NCBI GenBank assembly: GCA_017307505.1
Contig: JAFKEE010000020.1
Location: 310,001-374,000 of the forward strand
From: Acidobacteriota bacterium
GTDB lineage: Bacteria > Acidobacteriota > Terriglobia > Bryobacterales > Bryobacteraceae
Direction of reading: 5' to 3'
DNA length: 64,000 nucleotides
This document shows, in pieces, positions 54,684-61,617 of this stretch (the stretch's first letter is position 1; each line of letters starts with the position of its first letter). Below the pieces are notes generated by a model, which saw only the letters and a list, made by a program, of their open reading frames with translations, was not told the DNA's origin and made no database searches. A program made the translations under genes and the position numbers.

Positions 54684-56732
54684 ATGCTTTTCTACGCTCT
54701 TACTATCTTCCTCAGTGCCTTTTTGCTGTTTCAGGTTCAGCCGATCATCGCCAAAATGATCCTGCCCTGGTTTGGGGGCACCGCCGCGGTGTGGGCGACC
54801 TGCCTGCTCTTCTTCCAAACGGCCTTGCTCCTCGGCTACTTCTACTCCCACGGCCTGGTGAAGAGACTCAAGCCGAAGCAGCAGTGGATGCTGCATACCG
54901 GCCTGTTGGTGGTGTGCCTTGCCCTGCTGCCCATCATGCCGTCCGCGTCGTGGAAGCCGCTGACGCCGGACGCCCCCACCTTCCGCATCCTCGGACTGCT
55001 CGCCGCCACCATTGGCCTCCCATACTTCCTGCTCTCCACCACCGGCCCGCTGATCCAGGCGTGGTACGTGCAGTCCAATCCCGGCACCACTCCTTACCGA
55101 CTGTTCGCACTCTCCAATTTCGGGTCGATGCTGGCGCTGCTCAGCTATCCGCCTCTGATCGAGCCGAACCTGACGCTGCATCACCAAGCCTATGTTTGGA
55201 GCGGCGGCTTCGCCCTTTTCGCGGTGCTCTGTATCTTCACCGGCTGGCGCAGTTACCGCACCGCCGTTGTTGCCGAATCAGCGGCCGCTCCAGAAGAGCC
55301 CGCACCCCAGGCACCTACCCGCTCGCTTTACTTCATGGCCATTGGCCTCTCCGCCGTGCCCTCCATGCTGCTGCTCTCCCTCACCAGCCACATGAGCATG
55401 GATCTCGCGCCGATCCCATTCCTGTGGATCCTGCCGCTCGCGCTCTACCTGCTGACCTTCATCCTGTGCTTCGACGCCGAAGGCTGGTATCGCCGCGTCT
55501 GGTTCCTCGCCGCCCTGCCCTTCGCCATCGGCGCCATCGGGTGGCTGATGCGGCTCGACCCTTCCGCCCGCCCGGATGTCCGCATCTGCATCGCCGAATA
55601 CTCCCTCTCGTTCTTCATCATCTGCATGTGCTGCCACGGTGAACTGGCGCGGCTAAAACCACACCCCAAGTTCCTGACCGGCTACTTTCTGATGGTTTCC
55701 ATCGGCGGCGCCATCGGCGGAGTGTTCGTGGCCCTCATCGCCCCCTACGTCTTCAATGCGAACTACGAACTACCGCTGTCGCTGGCCTGCGCCGTGGTCA
55801 TTGCGGCACTGGTTCTGTTCCGGGACGAGGACTGGCCCTTCCGCAAGGATCTGCTCGGCTGGCCCGCCATCGCTCTGTTTACGCTCTCCGCGCTCATCAT
55901 CGGGGGGCTCGCCCGGGAGATGCGCGAGATGGTTTCCGACAGTATCCTGGTTGTCCGCAACTTCTACGGCGAACTGCGCGTGAAACAGTATGAGGGCATC
56001 TACGACTGGGACGGCCACCGGTCGCTGGTGCACGGCGCCATCAATCACGGCGAGGAATATACCCACCCCGCGCGCCGCAAGGAGATCGCAACCTACTACT
56101 GCCCCGACACCGCGCTGGGACTCGTCATGAAAGCCCGCTCCATCGGCAGCATCCAGCGTGTGGCGGTCATCGGCCTGGGCACCGGGACCATCGCCGCCTA
56201 CTCCCGCATGGGCGACCTGTACCGCTTCTATGAGATCAACCCGCTCGTCAAGAAAATCGCCAACGAACAGTTCTGGTATCTGAAAACGGCCGAAGGCCTG
56301 ATCGACATCGAAATGGGCGACGCCCGCCTGTCGCTGGAACGCGAACCGGTGCAGAACTTCGACACCATCGCCGTCGACGCATTCTCCAGCGACTCCATCC
56401 CGGTGCATCTGCTCACCCGCGAGGCGATGCTCCTCTATTTCCACCACCTGAAGCCCGACGGAGCCCTCGCCGTCCACATCTCGAATCGCTACATTGACCT
56501 GAAGCCCGTGCTGGAGCGGGCCGCCAACTCAATTGGCAAGTACGCCCTCGTGGTGGAGACCGACGACGACGAGGAAGAGAAATGCTACGGCACCACCTGG
56601 GTGCTGATCACCGGCAACAAAGACCTGCTGGAGCGGCCGGAGTTCAAGAAGGCCGGTGAGGCGCCGAAACCGGCGCCCTGGCTGCCCGTCTGGACGGACG
56701 ATTACTCGAATATCTACAAGGTGCTGAAGTAA
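54684..56732 (+). CDS. Fused membrane/spermidine synthase-like protein
   Basis: A 682-residue protein. About 12 membrane segments fill residues 1-430 (LTIFLSAFLLFQVQPIIAKM, with the typical FQVQPIIAKMILPWFGGTA entry). The C-terminal 250 residues form a spermidine-synthase/methyltransferase fold (VAVIGLGTGTIAAYSRMGDL, YRFYEINPLV, DTIAVDAFSSDSIPVHLLT). Similar fusions are common in Acidobacteriota and others. Polyamine synthase activity is not established for the family. The ATG at 54684 starts the first membrane helix. Confidence 0.85.
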   Translation: MLFYALTIFLSAFLLFQVQPIIAKMILPWFGGTAAVWATCLLFFQTALLLGYFYSHGLVKRLKPKQQWMLHTGLLVVCLALLPIMPSASWKPLTPDAPTFRILGLLAATIGLPYFLLSTTGPLIQAWYVQSNPGTTPYRLFALSNFGSMLALLSYPPLIEPNLTLHHQAYVWSGGFALFAVLCIFTGWRSYRTAVVAESAAAPEEPAPQAPTRSLYFMAIGLSAVPSMLLLSLTSHMSMDLAPIPFLWILPLALYLLTFILCFDAEGWYRRVWFLAALPFAIGAIGWLMRLDPSARPDVRICIAEYSLSFFIICMCCHGELARLKPHPKFLTGYFLMVSIGGAIGGVFVALIAPYVFNANYELPLSLACAVVIAALVLFRDEDWPFRKDLLGWPAIALFTLSALIIGGLAREMREMVSDSILVVRNFYGELRVKQYEGIYDWDGHRSLVHGAINHGEEYTHPARRKEIATYYCPDTALGLVMKARSIGSIQRVAVIGLGTGTIAAYSRMGDLYRFYEINPLVKKIANEQFWYLKTAEGLIDIEMGDARLSLEREPVQNFDTIAVDAFSSDSIPVHLLTREAMLLYFHHLKPDGALAVHISNRYIDLKPVLERAANSIGKYALVVETDDDEEEKCYGTTWVLITGNKDLLERPEFKKAGEAPKPAPWLPVWTDDYSNIYKVLK

Positions 56733-56737
56733 GAGGC

Positions 56738-58042
56738 CTACCGCGTGTAGATCTCTACCCACTGGCCGCGCTTCTGCCAGCCCGCGGTCATGCGCAGCCC
56801 CAGCTTGTGTTCGATGTCATCCGGATCGATGGGGATCTGGTAGCCCAGATAGCGGCGCGCAAACCAGCGGGCCGCCCGGCTGGACGGCACCAGATTCCCG
56901 GGCGGATCCCACCCTCGTGAATACCGAACAAAGATGCCGACAGTGGCGGGGTCCACTGTGTTCAGGCAGGTCACGCTCAGGTCCGGCAGCCCGATCACCC
57001 GTTGCGGGTGCTCCACAAAGCCCAGGTCCGGCCGGGTCAATTCCGCAGAGAGAGGCCAGGCCGTAGCCACCATCTGCCCGTGCGCATTCTTCTCCAGGTA
57101 GGCGGCGGTCATCCTCTGCAGGTCTGAGAAGTCTGACATCGCCAGGCTGCTCTCCAGGGCATCCGGCCACCAGGGCGTCGCAGTCCACAGAGCGACCACG
57201 AAGCCGGCCGAAAGCGCCGCCGGCAAGGCCAGCCGCCATTTCGAGGCCTGGCTGTAGTACCCGACCACGGCCGCCGTATAGAACACCGGCAGCACCGGCA
57301 CGAGATCCCGGTCCAGCACGGGTGCGGCGAAGCACAGCCACAGGAAATAGACGCCCGCCGCCGCGCCGGCCGCCTTCCAGCGGCTCCGGTTCAACCGGCC
57401 GGAACGCAGCGCCAGCCACAGTCCAATCGTCGCCAGGAAGTGGAAATTCGCCAGAAACAGCGAGACAAACCGCCGGCCCGCCACCACAAGGAAGTCCATG
57501 GGACGCGCGGGCACAACATGATTCCACCCGAGGCCCGGCAGGGTAGACGCCACCACCCACAAAAAGGCGAAGGCGAAGACACCGGCCACCAGTTTCCGGC
57601 CGGTCAGATAGAACCAAAGTCCATACGCCAGGCACAGCGTGGAGAGGATCGGCGTTTGCGCCAGGATCGACTGCCCGAAGAACCACGGTGACAGTGCCAC
57701 CAGGCCGGCCACGACGATGGCCGGAGCGCCCTTCAGCGAGCCGCACAGCTCAATGGCGAGCAGGAAGATGCCTAACAGGCTGAGAGCCGAAAGCAGGAGC
57801 ATCCCACAACGGGTAGACACCTCCGAAGCCCCAAACAACTTCCAGACCCCGGCCACATAAAGGGAGACGGCCGGCGTGTGCACCATCCCCACCTGCCCGA
57901 TGGACTGAGCCGCCGGCACGGTTGACCCCACTTCATCCCAGAAGTAGGGCATCGTCAGCAGCGTGGCATGGATCCCAAACTGCGCAACGAGGAATATCAG
58001 GAAGAAGGTGAGATAGGTGGTCGGCCTGGCCCGCGGTGGCAT
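56738..58042 (-). CDS. Polytopic membrane protein, glycosyltransferase family 39-like
   Basis: A 434-residue protein with about nine membrane segments. The N-terminal part (PYFWDEVGSTVPAAQSIG) has the Asp-Glu pair that in PMT/GT39-type lipid-linked glycosyltransferases follows the first helix and serves in catalysis. The rest shows the usual alternation of helices with a small C-terminal soluble domain (GYQIPIDPDDIEHKLGLRM). It is shorter than many GT39 enzymes, so the assignment is tentative. It follows the DUF3467 gene by 6 bases, suggesting co-transcription. Confidence 0.65.
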   Translation of the reverse strand: MPPRARPTTYLTFFLIFLVAQFGIHATLLTMPYFWDEVGSTVPAAQSIGQVGMVHTPAVSLYVAGVWKLFGASEVSTRCGMLLLSALSLLGIFLLAIELCGSLKGAPAIVVAGLVALSPWFFGQSILAQTPILSTLCLAYGLWFYLTGRKLVAGVFAFAFLWVVASTLPGLGWNHVVPARPMDFLVVAGRRFVSLFLANFHFLATIGLWLALRSGRLNRSRWKAAGAAAGVYFLWLCFAAPVLDRDLVPVLPVFYTAAVVGYYSQASKWRLALPAALSAGFVVALWTATPWWPDALESSLAMSDFSDLQRMTAAYLEKNAHGQMVATAWPLSAELTRPDLGFVEHPQRVIGLPDLSVTCLNTVDPATVGIFVRYSRGWDPPGNLVPSSRAARWFARRYLGYQIPIDPDDIEHKLGLRMTAGWQKRGQWVEIYTR

Positions 58043-58048
58043 GACCTG

Positions 58049-58345
58049 CTACTGGATCACGCTCGCATCACCCTGCGGTTCCAGCCGGATTTCGCCAAAC
58101 GTGGATTCGTACTGCTGGACATTGGTGGCAAGCACGTTCAACAGCGCCTTCGCCTGCTGCGGGCTAAGGTAGACGCCCTGAAAGTTCTGAATCGTCACGG
58201 CTTCCGGAGTCTGCTGCCGCACCGTCCCAAACATGAGGAAGAAATCCCACAAGCTGGCGCGCAACTGAACGCTATTGGCGTACCCTTCCCGATAATCGGC
58301 AGCGGATTCCAGCTTGAGCGCGGGTGGATTCTGGTTTGGGAGCAT
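58049..58345 (-). CDS. DUF3467 family protein
   Basis: A 98-residue protein matching DUF3467: REGYANSVQLRASLWDFFLM, then GTVRQQTPEAVTIQNFQGVY, LSPQQAKALLNVLATNVQQY and E..FGEI at the end. The function is unknown; structural similarity suggests a small oligomeric protein. It lies 6 bases upstream of the GT39-like gene and just downstream of the truncated phosphatase. Confidence 0.85.
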   Translation of the reverse strand: MLPNQNPPALKLESAADYREGYANSVQLRASLWDFFLMFGTVRQQTPEAVTIQNFQGVYLSPQQAKALLNVLATNVQQYESTFGEIRLEPQGDASVIQ

Positions 58346-58356
58346 AGGCCCTCATC

Positions 58357-58660
58357 CTAACAAATTGGGCGCGGAACAGCCTCAGCGCGGAGTGCCTGTA
58401 ACAGATTGATTGCGCCAGATGACAATGCTCGAAAACGGGAAACATGTTCGGAAGCCGAGAGCGTCCACCGGCTCTGCTTGGCGGTCCAAGGAGCATTCAG
58501 TCCGCGAGTATTCCCGACAGCCCTCATTGCTTCTTCCGCAGTAGCGCCGCTGACGACAAGCAGGCCAGCCGCGATGAGGCCGGATCGGCCGATTCCCTGC
58601 CGGCAATAGACCGCCGCGTTGTTGCCGGCATCCAGTTCGCCCGCTGTGTGCAGACCTGCG
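58357..58660 (-). pseudogene. 5'-truncated dual-specificity/tyrosine phosphatase
   Basis: The minus frame carries the phosphatase P-loop CRQGIGRSG followed by LIAAGLLVVSGATAEEAM and the helix RGLNAPWTAKQSRW, the normal C-terminal half of cysteine-dependent phosphatases. Sequence upstream of about ELDAGNNAAVYC no longer matches the family, and the frame runs on to 58788 antisense to an island gene. The 5' half has been replaced by the incoming DNA; the break is near 58650-58680. It was probably the first gene of an operon with the DUF3467 and GT39-like genes. Confidence 0.65.
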
Positions 58661-58706
58661 GTGCAATATACCCGCACATCTACGATGCTAACGTCAGGTT
58701 TACCTT

Positions 58707-58925
58707 GTGTTGAAGTACAATCACGAATCTGTCGGCGATTTCGTTGAGAACGAGAGCTTCGGGTACGACTGGCTTCAGAATCCGACACGGCGCCTCGATG
58801 CGGGCGAGGATCGCATCAATCTATTTCTGCGAGGACAGAGTGTGGACCAGAGTTACATCCTGAACTTCCAAAACCCGGGTGTCATCGACCCGCTTGAATC
58901 GCTATTGTGCGTCGGGGCCGCATAA
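58707..58925 (+). CDS. Small unknown protein, first gene of the nuclease-pair operon
   Basis: A 72-residue frame with a GTG start (MLKYNHESVGDFVENESFGY) and no strong ribosome site. Its TAA stop overlaps the next ATG (TAATG), so translation is coupled to the first nuclease-like gene. The C-terminal half (RINLFLRGQSVDQSYILNFQ) is protein-like. No family recognised. It could be a truncated or regulatory component. Confidence 0.5.
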   Translation: MLKYNHESVGDFVENESFGYDWLQNPTRRLDAGEDRINLFLRGQSVDQSYILNFQNPGVIDPLESLLCVGAA

Positions 58926-59530
58926 TGAAATCCCTTGATCATGGTGGCGGCATTCGTCGTTGCGACACTCCTATCCTCGGTTTAGCGGGATTCTCAGTTG
59001 GCGACTTCTGGGGATGGGCTTACTCAGATATCCTCTCAAACCGAAACCGCTCAATCTTTGCGGAATTCATCGTCGGCGCGGCCCTCGATTGCCTGGACAA
59101 GGCGAGAGTGGAATGGGATGCAGCCGATCTCAACTATCGTGGCTTCAGAATCGAAGTGAAGTCGTCGGCTGATTGTCAAAGCTGGCATCAAGAGAAGCCT
59201 TCAACTATCACGTTCGGCATTCGGAAGGCAGTGGCATGGGACCCGACCACCGGAAAGTACGAAGGCGAGCCAACCCGATGCGCTCATGTATATGTCTTCT
59301 GCCATTACCCGGAGCGGGAGAAGGCAAGAGCCAATGTCCTCGATGTCCCAGCCTGGGACTTTTATGTAGTCGCAACTGCGAAGCTGAATGAGGCATACGC
59401 TAATGCGAAGTCGATCTCGCTGGCAGCACTCAAACGAATAGCGATGCCGTGCAAGTGGGCGAATCTCCGACGGGTAGTTGACGAAGTCGTCGTGCCCGCA
59501 GGCCATTCAGAAGAGGAAGTTAAGCTATGA
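58925..59530 (+). CDS. PD-(D/E)XK nuclease-like protein, first of a coupled pair
   Basis: A 201-residue protein starting MKSLDHGGG. The motif set E47 (RSIFAEF), D65/D68 (EWDAADLNY) and E77-x-K79 (RIEVKSSADCQSW), preceded by GDFWGWAYSDILSNRNR, matches a recurrent hypothetical family I recognise by its FW.WA.SD.LSN.NR and IEVKS..Q.W blocks. The arrangement is that of PD-(D/E)XK nuclease folds. Start and stop are both coupled: TAATG with the upstream gene and a 4-base ATGA overlap with the downstream gene. The substrate and any methyltransferase partner are unknown. Confidence 0.65.
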   Translation: MKSLDHGGGIRRCDTPILGLAGFSVGDFWGWAYSDILSNRNRSIFAEFIVGAALDCLDKARVEWDAADLNYRGFRIEVKSSADCQSWHQEKPSTITFGIRKAVAWDPTTGKYEGEPTRCAHVYVFCHYPEREKARANVLDVPAWDFYVVATAKLNEAYANAKSISLAALKRIAMPCKWANLRRVVDEVVVPAGHSEEEVKL

Positions 59531-60009
59531 GCGTTCCCGACAGACACGACTGGACCCGGCTGAACCGTCTTCAACTGGGAAGGTACGCAGAGTACGTCGT
59601 CAAGATGGAATTCGTCCTGAGCGGGTGCGACGTATTCACAAGTGAAGTTGACGACCATGGCATCGACTTCGTAGTCCGCACTCGCAACGGCGACCACTAC
59701 GATGTGCAGGTTAAGTCCTTTCGCCTGGAATCCGGCAAGAGCACGCCATACGTCTTTCTGCAAAAGTCAAAGTTCGCAATCCATCCCTCTCTTCTGCTCT
59801 GCCTCGTCCAGTTCGTAAGAGGAGAAGCACCGACGCTATGGTTGGTTCGGTCGTGCGTAGATGGCAAGCCGAACCCCATCTTCGAGAGCCGAGACTACGG
59901 TGAAGGTAAGAAGAGTTCTCCCGAATGGGGCCTGACGCTCTCCAGAAAGAAGTTGGCTTTGCTGTGCCAAGGCTGTTCCTTTGGTGCTGTCGTGAGCACC
60001 CTAGGATGA
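59527..60009 (+). CDS. PD-(D/E)XK nuclease-like protein, second of a coupled pair
   Basis: A 160-residue protein. GRYAEYVVKMEFVLSGCDVF (E22), DDHGIDFVVRT (D47) and YDVQVKSFR (Q61-x-K63) give the E...D...(Q)xK pattern of a second nuclease-like family close to DUF4365-type proteins. It starts 4 bases before the upstream stop (ATGA). The two partners have the same fold but little sequence identity, which suggests a heteromeric or two-enzyme defence unit rather than a recent duplication. No methyltransferase gene is adjacent. Confidence 0.65.
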   Translation: MSVPDRHDWTRLNRLQLGRYAEYVVKMEFVLSGCDVFTSEVDDHGIDFVVRTRNGDHYDVQVKSFRLESGKSTPYVFLQKSKFAIHPSLLLCLVQFVRGEAPTLWLVRSCVDGKPNPIFESRDYGEGKKSSPEWGLTLSRKKLALLCQGCSFGAVVSTLG

Positions 60010-60256
60010 GTAGAACAACTTTGCCACCTGCGCAAGTAGTTCGACGTCATTTGGATTGACTGGATCCTTGACGGCAACGGAGCCTTGGGAATCAGCGCAT
60101 CTCGCACAGCTATAGGTGGATGAGTTGACCTGGACGCCAGTCCATTTTTGACGGCCGTCAGTGTTTGTGGACTGATCGTTTAAATGAGCCCGACGACGAC
60201 CGCTGAGTTCCGCAATGATGCCAAGAAAGCAAGCCTGCGCTCGACTCGTATGACAC
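60001..60256 (-). pseudogene. Possible fragment with CxxC motif, convergent with the nuclease pair
   Basis: A minus-strand frame open from about 60256 to its TAG at 60001-60003 encodes protein-like sequence ending with NSSTYSCARCADSQGSVAV and VNPNDVELLAQVAKLFYSS, with a CxxC pair. There is no ATG and no clear ribosome site, so it is probably the tail of a gene that has lost its start. It overlaps the last 9 bases of the nuclease-like gene. Confidence 0.35.
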
Positions 60257-60956
60257 TAGGTTAAAATCCCCAGACGGCTGTGCGGATTGCGACGAGGACA
60301 CGCCGACTGGCGTGCCGTTTTCCATACCATCCTCTAACTGGGGCGGCGATTTGGGTGATTGGGTGCGGCGGTGGAGAGGAGAATCAAGCCTCGACTACCC
60401 GTGGTGAGGCAGGGATGGAGACTGAATGATTGGCGACTTTCTCCCGAAGGTAAGCAAGCGAATGGTTAACGGGTGAAACTGAAAACCAGAGCCTGCTCGG
60501 ACGATCCTGTTATTGTAGCCGGACTTCACGGGCTATCCTTCAACCAGCCTGGCCTCGGGCCAGCGATGGCCTTGGTGTTTAGGTAAGTAGGTGATTTGAA
60601 AGCGCGGCAACTCGGCGACCTTATTGACAACGGCGTAAGTTGCGGCAAACCAAGCGCTTGCCTCCCCACGCACGGTGTGATCAGAGGTCCTGGATTGAAG
60701 TTCACCCCCATCGCTGTGTTAGGGCCACGAAAATCCTGGGAGCGACAAAGGCACGAACCCACATCGTCTTGCCTGGCTTGGCAACCGACCCGACTCGGTC
60801 TCTCGACTCAGGTCCAGTGGATTGAGGCTGGCCTGCGGGAATGCGGGGCGGAGCAAGTGGAAGTTCGGCCTGCCCATCGTCCTAGGTGCTAGCGCCGACA
60901 AACAAAACGGTAGTTGAGATTATGAGGTGTGCCCCGAGGAAATCGAGGAAAGGGAA
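60257..60956. other. Gene-poor end of the second island
   Basis: About 700 bases before tRNA-Asp. Open frames on both strands lack ribosome sites, and fragments of protein-like sequence appear in different frames. I checked for group II intron domain V, insertion-sequence ends and RNA structures and saw none I could defend. Confidence 0.35.
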
Positions 60957-61033
<77 letters not shown>

Positions 61034-61139
61034 GCTCTTGCGGACAATTCTGACTATATCATGCCGCTTGGCTCATGCCAAATCGAGCCGCCGAATTTCA
61101 GCATCCATCGCCCCATTCCGCCGCATCCTAAAGAGCGAT

Positions 61140-61607
61140 ATGGCCGAACTCAAAGAAGGCTCCAAAGCCCCCGACTTCACCCTCCTCACCGACGCAGGCG
61201 AGAAGCTCAAGCTCAGTTCCCTGGCGGGCCGGAACGTAGTCCTCTACTTCTACCCCAAGGCCGATACCCCCGGCTGCACCAAGGAAGCCTGCAGCTTCCG
61301 CGATGAACTGCCGCGTGTTGAGACGAACAACGCCGTCATCCTCGGCGCCTCGCCCGATCCGGTCTCCGCCGTCGCGAAATTCAAAACGAAATACGGCCTG
61401 AACTTCACCCTGCTTGCCGACGAGGATCACGCCGTCGCCGAAAAGTACGGGGTCTGGGTCGAAAAGACCAACTATGGCAAAACCTATATGGGGGTCGAGC
61501 GCTCCACCTTCATCCTGGACAAGGAAGGCCGCATCGCGAAGATCTTCCGCAAAGTGAAAGTGGACGGCCACACCGAAGAAGTTCTGGCCGCCCTGTCCGC
61601 TCTCTAA
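61140..61607 (+). CDS. bcp: Thioredoxin-dependent peroxiredoxin (Bcp/PrxQ type)
   Basis: A 155-residue peroxiredoxin. The catalytic motif is YPKADTPGCTKEACSFRD, with the peroxidatic Cys in PGCT and a resolving Cys five residues later (C-x4-C), typical of atypical 2-Cys Bcp enzymes reduced by thioredoxin. KAPDFTLLTDAGEKLKLSSL at the N-terminus and RSTFILDKEGRIAKIFRKV near the end are family standard. The frame opens at 61038 within the tRNA-Asp region; the ATG at 61140 is the normal N-terminus. Confidence 0.95.
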   Translation: MAELKEGSKAPDFTLLTDAGEKLKLSSLAGRNVVLYFYPKADTPGCTKEACSFRDELPRVETNNAVILGASPDPVSAVAKFKTKYGLNFTLLADEDHAVAEKYGVWVEKTNYGKTYMGVERSTFILDKEGRIAKIFRKVKVDGHTEEVLAALSAL

Positions 61608-61617
61608 GCCTGCCCGA

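Noticed and set aside
60257-60956. A group II intron or retroelement remnant
   Set aside because: No domain V hairpin, no reverse-transcriptase motifs and no insertion-sequence ends were visible.
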